Assembly (NCBI GenBank): GCA_964036195.1
Contig: OZ038458.1
Location: forward strand, 1,488,001-1,552,000
DNA from: Sphaerolaimus hirsutus
Lineage: Eukaryota; Nematoda; Chromadorea; Monhysterida; Sphaerolaimidae
Direction of reading: 5' to 3'
DNA: 64,000 nucleotides
The notes under the pieces were generated by a model that did not search any database, was not told the origin of the DNA, and saw only the letters and a program-made list of their open reading frames with translations. The translations under genes and the position numbers were made by a program. Positions within the stretch are counted from its first letter, which is position 1; each line of letters opens with the position of its first letter. Shown in pieces: positions 37,001 through 42,371 of the stretch.

Positions 37001-37714
37001 CGAAGCCGTTCGAGCTGCACGAGCGCTGGACCTCCCAGCTGCTGGAGGAGTTCTTCAGGCAGGGCGATTTGGAGGCGTCCATGGGTCTGCCCTACTCGCC
37101 CCTCTGCGATAGGACCGCCGTGCATGTAGCCGAGAGTCAGATTGGTGCGTGGCGGGTGTTTTGCGGTGTAGGGGTTGGTAATGTGAAATGTCATGTAAAA
37201 TGCCATATAAAATTCCATGTATTTAACATGTATTTGAAGTGCCGTGTAAAGTGTCAAATGTCATGTAAAAGGTGGAGCTTGTAAAATAAATAAATTACCT
37301 GGTATTTACAATTTTATGACGAGAGAGTTTTTCACAGTTTACATTTTACGTGCCATATTAAAGTTAATAGGACTGGCCCAAGATCGCAGTACTTACCACC
37401 TACCATATAATCCACTTTAAATAAATAAATATATCCTCGATTAGTTATGCTGGGGTATTTTTTATTCTTTTTTTAAGGAGGGTAACTATTCAAGGGCAAA
37501 TGTTCTCAAGGGGAACTTCTCATTTGGCTGGCAGGGGGAACTATTCAATGCATGGCGAACTATGGTAATCATGGAATCGTGTAGATCATGCACGCGCCAA
37601 ATAACCCCCAATCCACCACAGGCTTCATAGACTTCATAGTCGAGCCCACCATGTCGGTGTGCGGCGAGATGATCACCAAAATGGTGGAACCCCTCGTGTC
37701 CATGCCCGCCTCCG
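6993..37714 (+). CDS. PDE1: Calmodulin-dependent-type cyclic nucleotide phosphodiesterase (PDE1), 3' end missing
   Basis: This class I phosphodiesterase hydrolyses cAMP and cGMP; PDE1 enzymes are cytosolic and activated by Ca2+/calmodulin. Fifteen exons chain in phase to 617 codons plus one base. The PDE1 signature before the catalytic domain is clear (RGELDVEDLKRNIEYAA, AYTDETRRL, EVREWLAATFTR). Catalytic motifs follow in order: NPYHNL, VHACDVAQT, IHDFEHTGHTNN, LYNDRSVLENHHVS, LATDMSTHF, HACDISHPTK, SPLCDR and ESQIGFIDFIVEP. These include the metal-binding His and Asp positions and the invariant Gln that binds the nucleotide. I do not see a convincing calmodulin-binding helix, and the C-terminal tail is not found. 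The first four exons are tentative. The introns carry many transposons, and two or three introns appear to be transposons themselves. Confidence 0.93.
7107..7508. mobile_element. TA-flanked element, TACCCTAAATCCTCGAAT ends
   Basis: The left end TACCCTAAATCCTCGAA and right end TTCGAGGATTTGCGGTA are inverted repeats, with GGGGGAGTTATTCGAGG iterations inside. It is a relative of the abundant TACCGTATTT family and lies in the first tentative PDE1 intron. A similar pair of ends is at about 24912-25172. Confidence 0.65.
7730..7888 (+). CDS. Candidate PDE1 exon 2, Ser/Pro/Thr-rich
   Basis: Acceptor CACCCTACAG, donor GTAAGT, phase 1 to 1. It encodes SGRSCDQASAVAS, then LPASPSPTPSHGTGRTEL, a disordered-type segment. 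Exons 1 and 2 join without a frame break. Long low-complexity N-termini are common in invertebrate PDE1 isoforms, but there is no direct homology here. Confidence 0.45.
8094..8342. mobile_element. TA-MITE, TATACTCGGCGG family, copy 1
   Basis: The ends TATACTCGGCGGACATGAT and AACCGGAGTATA form an imperfect inverted repeat flanked by TA. Conserved inside are TGATTTATGTCTCGTGTTGG and TTCCAGCGGGAACCACG. Sister copies lie at about 20020-20254, 30804-31050 and 57955-58201. No coding capacity. Confidence 0.75.
8639..8825. mobile_element. CTGTAAA-family MITE (same family as the PDE1 intron elements)
   Basis: The left end GGGCAGTCCCAAGCCCTGTA and right end TACAGGGCTTGGGACTG are inverted repeats; the flanks ACACATGG (8631-8638) and GCACATGG (8826-8833) match at 7 of 8 positions. 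The interior repeats AAAGTGTCAAATGTAAAGT-like units. One end is three bases longer than the other, the same asymmetry as in the PDE1 intron element at 33323-33506. Confidence 0.75.
8869..9774. mobile_element. hAT-type element, CAGAGTTG ends, long form
   Basis: Ends CAGAGTTG and CAACTCTG with an exact 8-bp duplication CTATAAAT (8861-8868 and 9775-9782). The terminal parts repeat AAACGTAAACGTAAACG. A CTGTAAA-family element (about 9135-9325) is nested inside. The same composite occurs in inverted orientation at 57659-58825, so this is one family of about 0.9 kb. Short open frames inside do not look like a transposase. Confidence 0.85.
9815..9992 (+). CDS. Candidate PDE1 exon 3
   Basis: Acceptor TACCCTTCAG. 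An open frame with entry phase 1 and exit phase 2 (donor GTTGGT) fits exons at 7888 and 26145 and encodes an Arg-rich segment ending DAPRHRQLAGGRD. A second frame is also open and gives a Ser/Gly-rich peptide (NTPSGTGSGNEGHSAPSG) that looks more natural but does not fit the phases. The exon is plausible; its frame is uncertain. Confidence 0.35.
10842..10958. mobile_element. TACCGTATTT-family MITE, short copy
   Basis: TACCGTATTTCCTCGAAA and TTTCGAGGAAATGCGGTA are inverted ends with a TA boundary; the interior is poly-C and poly-G. This is the most abundant family of the window. Confidence 0.75.
11205..12227. mobile_element. hAT-type element, CAGGGTTGG ends
   Basis: The ends CAGGGTTGGCAAAATCT and AACCAACCCTG are flanked by an exact 8-bp duplication GCCTACAC (11197-11204 and 12228-12235). 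The subterminal sequence is AAATAAAATAAAATGG repeats; a CTGTAAA-type inverted repeat occupies the middle. It inserted next to the end of another element (12228-12661). A rearranged relative lies at about 62170-62685. Confidence 0.85.
12228..12661. mobile_element. Inverted-repeat element, ends GCCTACACACACTAGTTT
   Basis: The left end ACACTAGTTTTCACCGTGAC and right end CACGGTGAAAACTAGTGTG are inverted repeats. A CTGTAAA-family MITE (about 12297-12488) is nested inside; its left end reads GTGGCAATCCCAAGCCC and its right end GGGATTGCCCCCAG. Fragments with the same end occur at about 15195-15240 and 25228-25245. Confidence 0.65.
13437..13769. mobile_element. TACCGTATTT-family element, TTGCTTGAATA variant
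   Basis: The ends TACCGTATTTGCTTGAATAG and TTCAAGCAGATACGGTA are flanked by TA, with poly-C blocks inside each end. The middle (about 13555-13680) is shared with sequence at 49633-49740, which identifies that piece as the other half of an interrupted copy. A solo left end of the family is at about 13136-13200. Confidence 0.7.
14715..15139. mobile_element. TACCGTATTT-family element, 425 bp
   Basis: The ends TACTGTATTTCCTCGAATTA and TTTTGAGGAAATATGGTA carry GGGGGGTATTTTGAGG iterations inside. The interior (AAACCGCCATTCATAACAC, ATGTGTTCTGCGTTTCCCGG) is shared with copies at 32.2-32.9 and 48.4-48.9 kb. A degraded right end lies at about 15600-15655. Confidence 0.7.
15660..16730. other. Gene-free stretch
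   Basis: AT-rich unique-looking sequence inside the long tentative PDE1 intron. I see no exon, RNA gene or well-defined element. The last 120 bases carry imperfect AATAGAAGGGCACC repeats related to sequence near 43860 and 19800. Confidence 0.5.
16743..17139. mobile_element. Transposon ends around a 200-N gap (16868-17067)
   Basis: CAGGGGTCTCCAATGGGGG at 16733 is the left end of the hAT family found whole at 36475-36896. After the gap, sequence to 17139 is the right end of a TACCGTATTT element (TTTCAAGGAAATACGGTA). The gap is 200 N, a fixed-length placeholder, so the real distance is unknown. Confidence 0.6.
17140..20019. other. Gene-free AT-rich stretch, almost free of recognised repeats
   Basis: I see no exon with credible splice sites. 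One ATG frame (18693-19022, plus, 109 codons) contains a Cys cluster (TCHCMGACFDEIGGLGC), but there is no homology I recognise and its composition is like its flanks. The usual MITE families are absent until about 20020. It may be part of a large unrecognised element or plain intron of PDE1. Confidence 0.4.
20020..20254. mobile_element. TA-MITE, TATACTCGGCGG family, copy 2 (diverged)
   Basis: It shares CATGATACTCTGC, TTCCAGCAGGAACCACG and TGGAGTATAAT with the copy at 8094. The left terminus is degraded. Confidence 0.6.
20672..21906 (-). mobile_element. Complete small LTR retroelement (TRIM-like)
   Basis: Two 154-bp direct repeats (20677-20830 and 21748-21901), each with TG...CA ends and nearly identical, are bounded by an exact 5-bp duplication CAGAT (20672-20676 and 21902-21906). 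Read on the minus strand, the LTR at 21901-21748 is followed two bases later by TGGTGAACGAGTACT, a fair primer-binding site, and the other LTR is preceded by the purine tract AGGGGGAAGG (about 20831-20840). The 917-bp interior is too short for gag-pol. This is a terminal-repeat retrotransposon in miniature that must depend on another element for mobility. Confidence 0.8.
21225..21668 (-). CDS. 147-codon repeat-bearing frame inside the LTR element
   Basis: The frame starts at an ATG 80 bases after the presumed 5' LTR and begins MAYIPGKDGKKSYRDTLARA. Its middle is built from a short unit (NFGDAS, RRDAS, HRGDAS) encoded by a 15/60-bp tandem repeat at about 21385-21595. The position is that expected for gag, but no nucleocapsid or capsid motif is visible. 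The repeat is open in several frames, so this may be a non-coding relic. Confidence 0.4.
   Translation of the reverse strand: MAYIPGKDGKKSYRDTLARADAQRISSVHRDASHHGDASNFGDASARRDAPHCGDASNFGDASASRDASHRGDASNFGDASINIVASEYRDASQNGDDPTVGNETDSRETRYQLNDMESSTNTFQWDLTKSPLQNQGLLRIVKLAPF
21972..22402. mobile_element. TACCGTATTA-family element, 431 bp
   Basis: The ends TACCGTATTACCTCGAAATA and TTCGAGGTAATACGGTA have a TA boundary. Its interior has ATACATCATGTACATTGCAT, the uninterrupted version of the site into which the TAGGGTGTC element inserted in the sister copy at 54667-56767. Confidence 0.75.
22403..24910. other. Gene-free stretch
   Basis: AT-rich sequence without a credible exon on either strand. 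At 23690-24400 there is a GC-richer patch with CGGGCAGCCCGAT-like inverted motifs (about 23985-24005 and 24370-24395), probably another degraded element. The overlapping open frames there have no recognisable product. Confidence 0.4.
24912..25172. mobile_element. TA-flanked element, TACCACAAATCCTCGAATAA ends
   Basis: The left end TACCACAAATCCTCGAATAA pairs with the right end TTCGAAGATTTATGGTA. It is a relative of the elements at 7107-7508 and of the TACCGTATTT family. Confidence 0.55.
25481..25960. mobile_element. Foldback element of about 480 bp
   Basis: The two halves are near-complete reverse complements: GATTACAGCTCAACGTAAAA against TTTTACGTCGAGCTGTAATC at the ends, ATGAAAGTGGATGATGATAC against its complement further in, and GCCAGCTGAAGAAAA against TTTTCTTCAGCTGGC at the centre. 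A related end occurs at about 41757-41780. No coding capacity. Confidence 0.65.
26145..26219 (+). CDS. Candidate PDE1 exon 4, with an RRVAS site
   Basis: Acceptor TTCGGTTAG, donor GTGCCG, phase 2 to 2. It encodes RGGGASQPRLRRVASMGASM, including RRVAS, a good fit to a protein kinase A site. PDE1 enzymes are known PKA/CaMKII targets, but this site's use is unknown. An ATG at 26191 could start a shorter isoform. The donor sits at the edge of a CTGTAAA-family transposon. Confidence 0.6.
26220..26398 (+). mobile_element. Intron made of a CTGTAAA-family MITE (introner-like), 179 bp
   Basis: The intron between PDE1 exons 4 and 5 is one transposon from edge to edge. The left side reads GTGCCGCGGCCGCACCCTGT, the right side ACGGGGTGCGGGACTGCGCC followed by CAG at the acceptor. 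The arms are inverted repeats (AAATGACACTCAAATTTGTC-type units inside). The splice points fall at CAG|G on both sides, as expected if target duplication supplied them, though only CAGG of the presumed 8 bp still agrees. Removing it restores phase 2 and an open frame. Confidence 0.65.
26399..26515 (+). CDS. PDE1: PDE1 exon 5
   Basis: Acceptor GCGCCCAG, donor GTAGAT, phase 2 to 2. It encodes TPKGMDAATCRLRSVDDCGG and ends FAVPHVRRR, directly before the conserved N-terminal region. The product resembles the poorly conserved part ahead of the regulatory segment; there is no Trp-containing calmodulin-binding helix in it. Confidence 0.7.
26803..27050. mobile_element. MITE, family ending CGGCGGACCGC, second copy
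   Basis: It shares CGCTCCATCATGACGTCATC and CGCATACTTTGCGGTCCGCC with the element at 4147-4385. It lies in the PDE1 intron 26516-28904. Confidence 0.6.
27926..28365. mobile_element. CTGTAAA-like element interrupted by a second element
   Basis: The left end GCAGGTCCCGCACTCTGTAT and right end GGAGTGCGGGACC are inverted repeats with the TGTCAGGTAGAAAGTC-like interior of the CTGTAAA family. The element at 28003-28319 is inserted in the middle. Here the family lies inside an intron, away from splice sites. Confidence 0.55.
28003..28319. mobile_element. hAT-type element, CACAGCAAAAAAT ends
   Basis: The ends CACAGCAAAAAAT and TTTTTTGCTGTG have an exact 8-bp duplication ATTACATT (27995-28002 and 28320-28327). 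The interior repeats GTGAAGTGTGTGGAAGC-like motifs in both orientations. A second copy, without a clear duplication, lies at 28543-28803. Confidence 0.8.
28543..28803. mobile_element. hAT-type element, CACAGCAAAAAAT ends, second copy
   Basis: CACAGCAAAAAATGAATCC and CCAATTTTTTGCTGTG are inverted ends; the interior has GAAGCGTGTGGAAGCGGGC repeats. It lies about 100 bases before PDE1 exon 6. Confidence 0.65.
28905..29018 (+). CDS. PDE1: PDE1 exon 6, conserved N-terminal regulatory segment
   Basis: Acceptor CTCCTTGCAG, donor GTGGGT, phase 2 to 2. It encodes LRYVLHQLNRGELDVEDLK, then RNIEYAALVLETAYTDETR. This block is diagnostic of PDE1 (other PDE families lack it) and lies in the calmodulin-regulated inhibitory region. 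Confidence 0.93.
29019..29987. other. PDE1 intron with GGCGCC-rich repeat
   Basis: The 969-bp intron contains scattered GGCGCCA and AGCGCC motifs (about 29360-29960) like the interiors of the TAGTGATGG elements, but I could not find matching terminal repeats. No other feature is seen. Confidence 0.5.
29988..30222 (+). CDS. PDE1: PDE1 exon 7, junction to the catalytic domain
   Basis: Acceptor CGTTCAG, entry phase 2, exit phase 0, 235 nt. It encodes RLCDEDDDLAEA, then VPDEVREWLAATFTR and PKFKSVANAIRMGVKFDRIF, ending in PPEIMGALT. The donor GTCCGT is weak, but the next exon continues the alignment in phase. Confidence 0.92.
30804..31050. mobile_element. TA-MITE, TATACTCGGCGG family, copy 3
   Basis: The ends TTACTCGGCGGACATGATAC and AACCGGAGTATA enclose the family interior. 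It lies in PDE1 intron 30223-31504. Confidence 0.7.
31274..31447. mobile_element. TACCGTATTT-family MITE in a PDE1 intron
   Basis: TACCGTATTTCCTCGAAATA and TATTTCGAGGAAATACGGT are inverted ends with C-rich interior. It ends only 57 bases before the exon 8 acceptor. Confidence 0.75.
31505..31621 (+). CDS. PDE1: PDE1 exon 8, start of the catalytic domain
   Basis: Acceptor CATTTTGCAG, donor GTGAGT, phase 0 to 0, 39 codons. It encodes RFGEYDFSPFELNEATDGHA, then LKYCGFHLFNLFGFLDQYR. The FELNEATDGHALKY block aligns with the conserved first helices of PDE1 catalytic domains; the following helix is more diverged. Confidence 0.9.
32180..33008. mobile_element. Nested TACCGTATTT-family elements in a PDE1 intron
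   Basis: An outer copy (TACCGTATTTCCTCGAATTA at 32180 to AATTCGAGGAAATAAGGTA at 33008) contains an inner copy (32471-32894). Both have poly-G tracts and the ACGTGTGTTCTGCGTT interior, so a family member inserted into its own kind. Confidence 0.7.
33238..33318 (+). CDS. PDE1: PDE1 exon 9, ends in the catalytic YHN motif
   Basis: Acceptor CGCATGGCAG, phase 0 to 0, 27 codons. It encodes VQWQALDAFMLALEAGYSK, then HNNPYHNL. The His of PYHN is the presumed general acid of the class I PDE reaction. The donor GTGCCA belongs to the 8-bp target duplication of the transposon that makes up the next intron. Confidence 0.92.
33319..33510 (+). mobile_element. Intron that is one hAT-type MITE plus its target duplication, 192 bp
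   Basis: A palindromic element (33323-33506, ends CAGTCCCAGACCCTGTAAA and TTTACAGGGTCTGGGAGTG) is flanked by an exact 8-bp duplication CCTGGTGC (33315-33322 and 33507-33514). The arms of about 90 bp are nearly perfect complements. Excising the element with one duplication joins PYHNL to VHACDV exactly as PDE1 requires. The intron then runs GTGCC...CCCCTG, i.e. GT to TG ends. A GT-AG alternative ends at 33501 and adds three codons (Cys-Pro-Leu) inside the active-site motif. Read through, the element stops the frame at 33448. Confidence 0.85.
33511..33570 (+). CDS. PDE1: PDE1 exon 10, metal-binding HACDV motif
   Basis: Sixty bases, phase 0 to 0, donor GTGCGT, encoding VHACDVAQTSAWMLTQTGFA. The His of HACDV is a metal ligand in this family. 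The 5' boundary is set by homology and by the transposon edge; the base pair before it is TG, not AG. Confidence 0.9.
34178..34278 (+). CDS. PDE1: PDE1 exon 11, HDFEHTG metal site
   Basis: Acceptor CATTGCCCAG, donor GTAAGT, entry phase 0, exit phase 2. It encodes NSLSDLECYAVIFAALIHDF, then EHTGHTNNFHVQSG. The HD of IHDFEHTG supplies two metal ligands of the HD-type active site. Confidence 0.95.
34310..35062. mobile_element. hAT-type element, CAGAGTTG ends, GTGTAAGTGTAA variant
   Basis: The ends CAGAGTTG and CAACTCTG have an exact 8-bp duplication GTGCATGG (34302-34309 and 35063-35070). The terminal blocks read AAGTGTAAGTGTAAGTG where other copies read AAACGTAAACG. It begins 31 bases after PDE1 exon 11. 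An AAATAAAATGG-rich fragment ending CCAACCCTG (about 35080-35190) follows. Confidence 0.85.
35477..35602 (+). CDS. PDE1: PDE1 exon 12
   Basis: Acceptor CTACCGCAG, donor GTATCC, phase 2 to 2. It encodes SEFALLYNDRSVLENHHVSS, then CFRLAREPDKLLFPAFTREQ. YNDRSVLENHH is near-invariant in PDE1; the segment after it is diverged from vertebrate enzymes. Confidence 0.95.
36108..36209 (+). CDS. PDE1: PDE1 exon 13
   Basis: Acceptor ATACCCGCAG, donor GTGAGC, phase 2 to 2. It encodes EFRNIVIDIVLATDMSTHF, then VQVKAMKNMLTLPE. LATDMSxHF is a conserved catalytic-domain segment. Upstream sequence to 36010 stays open in frame with another AG acceptor, but using it breaks the phase. Confidence 0.95.
36475..36896. 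mobile_element. hAT-type element, CAGGGGTCTCC ends
   Basis: The ends CAGGGGTCTCC and GGAGACCCCTG have an exact 8-bp duplication TGCTCAAT (36467-36474 and 36897-36904). The interior has GGGATAGATAGATAGCTG repeats and poly-G/poly-C blocks. It sits 45 bases before PDE1 exon 14. Related sequence occurs at 16733 and within 61620-62080. Confidence 0.85.
36942..37144 (+). CDS. PDE1: PDE1 exon 14, HACDISHP metal site
   Basis: Acceptor AACCCGCCAG, donor GTGCGT, entry phase 2, exit phase 1, 203 nt. It encodes IDKNKAMCLIVHACDISHPT, then LEEFFRQGDLEASMGLPYSP and LCDRTAVHVAESQI. The Asp of HACDISHP is the last metal ligand; the Gln of ESQIG is the nucleotide-binding glutamine. Confidence 0.96.
37622..37714 (+). 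CDS. PDE1: PDE1 exon 15, last one found
   Basis: Acceptor TCCACCACAG, phase 1 to 1. It encodes FIDFIVEPTMSVCGEMITK, then MVEPLVSMPAS. It lacks the C-terminal helices and tail. The donor GTGCCA opens directly into a CTGTAAA-family element end. No later exon was found; it may lie in or beyond the 38.4-kb gap. Confidence 0.94.
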
Positions 37715-37866
37715 GTGCCACTCCCAAACCCTGTAAAACGCCCTGTAAAGTGGCAAATGTCATACAAAGTGTCTAAAGTCGCGTAAAATGCCCCGTAAAA
37801 TCCGTAAAACCTCCGTTCGCCATTTCGCAGGGAGTTTTCCATGACTTTCAACGGCGAATAACCGCA
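37715..37866 (+). mobile_element. CTGTAAA-family element beginning at the PDE1 exon 15 donor
   Basis: The intron starts GTGCCACTCCCAAACCCTGT, matching the left edge of the introner-like intron at 33319. A partial right arm (GCAGGGAGTTTTCCATGACT) follows, then another transposon interrupts. The outer right end and acceptor are not visible. Confidence 0.6.
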
Positions 37867-38405
37867 TGGCAACAAACACCGCATGGCAACCGCGGCACAC
37901 GTGCGCGCATGCCAGTGCTGCGCGTGTCTACATTCTACAGAGTGCAGCGACTAGTGTTCCGAAAATGACTTCAGAAAATACAATTTAATATAATCTCAGA
38001 AAATCGCAATAAAAAATATTAAATAAATAATTAATAATCAAAAAATAATTAAATCTCTGAAAAAAACTAACGAAAATAGGCATAAAAATAAATCAGATTT
38101 GTTTATGTTCTTTTCATAACATAAATATAATTATATCTCTCCCGTAAAACCTGGAGTAAATATACATAAATATACTATTTTTTATATTATTTATTGTTTA
38201 TGTGATATTCAAACATCATAATATAAAAATATTAAAATATCATGATATTAAAAATAAATCAAAATAAACTCCAGGGATATTTGGAACGCTAGTAGCACGC
38301 GTCCGCACAAAACAACTGGCGCCAGTCGTGCGCGAGCCAGACAGCCGCTCATGCATTGGCGCACGCGCGCGTGCGCCGCGGTTGCCATGCGGTGATTGTT
38401 GCCCA
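37867..38405. mobile_element. Element with GC-rich inverted ends, adjoining a 200-N gap (38406-38605)
   Basis: The left end GGCAACAAACACCGCATGGC pairs with the right end GCCATGCGGTGATTGTTGCC; GCGCGC-rich stretches lie inside both. A smaller AT-rich element with ends like CTAGTGTTCC and GGAACGCTAG is nested in it. It interrupts the CTGTAAA-family element after PDE1 exon 15. Confidence 0.6.
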
Positions 38406-38605
38406 NNNNNNNNNNNNNNNNNNNNNNNNNNNNNNNNNNNNNNNNNNNNNNNNNNNNNNNNNNNNNNNNNNNNNNNNNNNNNNNNNNNNNNNNNNNNNNN
38501 NNNNNNNNNNNNNNNNNNNNNNNNNNNNNNNNNNNNNNNNNNNNNNNNNNNNNNNNNNNNNNNNNNNNNNNNNNNNNNNNNNNNNNNNNNNNNNNNNNNN
38601 NNNNN

Positions 38606-41230
38606 ACAATTCCGACTCAGATTCAAAACTATCAAAAACAGGGCCCGGTTCCAAACGGTCAACATCCTAGAAACCTTCTAGAACTGGCGCGCTTTCAGAA
38701 ACGGAAACAAGACTAGCCCACGCCTCAAAAACCAACAATTCAACCTCATTTGAATGCAAGCAAACAAAAGCAGCTTCCATCGCAATTTCACAAATTAGAT
38801 TAGAAACAATTAAGATCCACTAGCTGGAATGAGCCAATAGATTAAGTAGAGAATTAGTTGCACCGGAGTAAGCTTGAATTATACTAATTGAATTTCTTGG
38901 ATAATGACGTTGCAATTAAAAGTTTCCAAAGTATTTGAATATTTCCAATTTACCTTCAACTTTCCAAATCAAACATTAATATAAAAATGACTAAATAAAC
39001 ACTCAGAGTCATAAAAGTGAAACCAGACGGGTTGGGATAGCGGTACAGTACACTGGTAAGAGACCACACAAGACTAGGTACTTATGTCCCAGCTTGGCAC
39101 AGCCCACTATCAGATAAAGTTTACAACGATGTAGCACAGCCGTTTGGGCCCTATACGAAAGCCTAGAGCGAGTCAATAGGTGTTCCGGCCTACTTTAGCT
39201 TATACTACACCTAAAACAAGTCCACAGAGGTCCAGACATATAGTAAGCGTCACAGATGGTGGGTTCTCCCCATACAACACCCCTATCTTAGCTATCATGG
39301 GCAGCTCCGTGTTGGCCACTCCTGCCCCTGTGAACCTAAATGTCACCGTGCAGAGGGAAGAGAAGGCCTATGCCAGAGTTAGCAGAGAATGAATAACCAA
39401 GGGTAGGCTCATTTCAGCTGGTAAATCACTGGCTTAGTAATTACAATTGGGTTGAGTAGACTGATGATGATCACAGGATTGGGGCTCTATTTTATAGGTC
39501 TGAAATGCCCAAAACCGGTTTGCAGCCTGGGCGGAGCCAACCAATCACAAGAGTGCATTTGAAAGTGTAACAAAAATAAGTGACCTCAGCTGAACAGAAC
39601 CATGTACCACAACGGTTACTTTTTAATGGAACGAAGGGAATGGTGACTTGACATTCAGGAACACCTTTCTTCTGGCACTCAGCCAGCTAATGAAACCAGT
39701 CCTGGAACTGTGCCAAACCAGGAAATAACTACCCACAGTAACCTACCGAATGCAGATGTACAAACCAACAGCTTAAAGTGACTAACTGAGCGAGACTCTC
39801 AAAACTAAACATGATACAATTTAAAACATGCTGAGTAAATCCACAGGCTACTCAAAACTGCAAGCAAGTGCAAAAAGGACCAAAAATACAAAAATAACCG
39901 TGCCTGCTCAACCGTGAGCTCGTCCAAACCAGCGTACCATTCGGCTGACGTGAAGCAAAAATCAAAGTGCAAAAGTGCAAAAACACATGCAATTAGTACG
40001 ACATACAAGAATAATTACGAACATAAATACAATACAACAAAACACATGCGATTATCACAGATTAAGGGGGGGGGGGGGTTAGGTGGGTAAATAAATACAA
40101 ATAAATACAAATACATACGCAATATATCACATACCGCGGCACCCTACCGCGCACCTACGTCCTAACCCTACACCTACAACCTACAACATCACAAAATCCT
40201 CCCTGTGGCAGCAGTGGCTGCGGGGTATGCGCCAGGTTACAGACAAGTACACAAAAATAGCCTTTTTGGCAACCTTCCAAATTTGGGATTGGCCCGTCTC
40301 TACTCCGAGGGACGTTGACCTCTGGAGCTATCAAGGCCGCTCCCATTTACTAAGGCGCATACCCCTCCAGAAGGGGTGACCCGTCTCTACTCCGAGGGAC
40401 GTTGGCCTCAGGAGCTATCAGGGCCACTCCCTTCCGGTGGCCACTTTCACCAAACTCTCTGAGCGGCCGGAGTTTCGTCGCTCCGCGGGCAATTCTGACG
40501 GCCGCTGTCGTCGACGGTCGAGGGAACTGGGTAGGGGGAGGTTTGTAAGTTTTGAGCAATAAACTGTCACCAAAACACGGCAACAGTGCTTAACCCCCCT
40601 CAAAAATACGCTCGGTGCCCTTTTCCGGAAGTTGGCACTCGGCCAAGAGTGGCCGATTCGACATTCTACAAAAATCTCCCAAAAACACCCCAAAATTCCC
40701 CCTCTTCCTGGCTCCGGCGGTTAGCGATCGTCGAATGGCGACGGCACAGCGCTGTCGCAGCCGTGGAAACCGTCCGCCGGCGCTTGTTCAACCGCCGTAC
40801 TCAGGGAACTCTATTTTCGACCGGCGCTGCTTTTCTTTTTAATGAAAGCGCCGTAAGTTTCACAAAAGTTAGGTATTATACCGGGTGGTGGTCAAATGAT
40901 GTCACCTGGCCCATTTCACGACTAGATGTGGCTAATTAGCCGGTTTTACTAATTAAGATCGGCGACATAGCGCCATTGACGCCCAGTATACAGGTAATTC
41001 GCGCTGATATCACAGTCACAGAGACATTGATCTGGCACTTTTGTGTTCTGGCGCCAATTACCGTAGTTGGCGTCGACTGCGCCGTAAGTCCCGTGTAGGT
41101 TAGGTTTCATATGGGGTGACGTCGCGATGACGTCACTTTGACCAAAAGGGGTCAATATGGCGTTTCCGGCGACTAAAGCGCCATGCTTAGGACTAGTAAG
41201 CGTTAATCGACGCTGAGCTCTAATTCCCCG
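38606..41230. other. Gene-free stretch with one internal duplication
   Basis: Mostly unique-looking sequence with few MITEs, resembling 17.1-20.0 kb in this respect. At 40280-40435 a block with CGTCTCTACTCCGAGGGACG and GGAGCTATCA occurs twice in tandem. Open frames at 39180-39392 and 40586-40939 have no recognisable product or splice context. No PDE1 C-terminal exon could be identified here. Confidence 0.4.
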
Positions 41231-42371
41231 CTATATGGCCGAAATACCCATACCCAAAATTCCCAAACCCAATACCCATGTATGGGTATTGCATACTCCA
41301 AACTTTCAATTGCGATTATCTTAAAATCGATTTTTTGTAGATCGGTACTTTTAGAAGCACACCCTTCATATAGTCTATAGTCTTATATTTATGTCTTATA
41401 TTTATGGCGTCTCTTATATTTATGGCGGTTTTTGTTGCATTTTTCGACGTCTGCGTACAATTCAAACGACAATTGAATGCTGGGATTTCCAAAAAAAATT
41501 TGGCGAAATAATAACCCCCATTCGAAATCCCACCCCTCGTTTAAAACCCCCCCCCCCTAAAAGTTCCACTCTGAAAAATTGAACCCCTCAGGGGGTATTT
41601 GAGGAAATACGGTATTTGCTGTGTCGGACACTACATCTCGATCAGCCTTTTTGATCAAGACAAACAAAATTTTTAATATACAATGTAATCATACACAATG
41701 AGATAACGTTTGTTCTTGTGGTCCACAGGTTGTCGGTTCCACTTCTTCAGCCGATATTACAGCTCGATGTAAAATTAAAAAGTTTTACACAGCGTCAAAT
41801 TCATTACTAAATTATGTATAGAGATACAGTGCTACAACTTTACAGTAAGATAGTGCTACCAATAATTTTTATTGTGTCCGAACGTCACTTCAATATACGT
41901 TAATAAATTAGTTATTAATTGTCCGGTAATCATTTTTGATTTTACGTGAACGTAAACGTTTTTTTACGTAACTCATTTTACGTTATATGACATTTATGTC
42001 ATATAATTTTACGTTATTTAGCATTAAATTTATTAATAATTGAATATAATTTTACATTACGATAATTTTATGGAATAGGCTTGAGCTGTAAATACTGGCT
42101 TTATAGGTAGCCTCGTTAATGAGAAAATATGAAATGAAAATGTGTATGAAAATGTCATATATGAAAATTTAAGTTTGTCCTAGGCAAAATGGGGGATCGA
42201 GATGTAGGTGGCGGACACTACAAATATTCAACTTTCAGAACATGAAAACCAAAAAAAAATTTCGGCACACGTAACAGTGTAAATGCAGCTAACACATTTG
42301 GGATTTTTGTTTATACACTATCAGCATCGAATGAGACGAAACAAACTTTAAAAAATCAGTAAACTATCAAA

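Noticed and set aside
38240-38716. Frames crossing the N gap at 38.4 kb
   Set aside because: They consist mostly of unknown residues over an assembly gap; the same holds for the frames over the gaps at 16.9 and 63.7 kb.
40280-40435. Duplicated block considered as a tRNA- or 5S-derived SINE
   Set aside because: No A/B box pair, cloverleaf or A-rich tail could be recognised.
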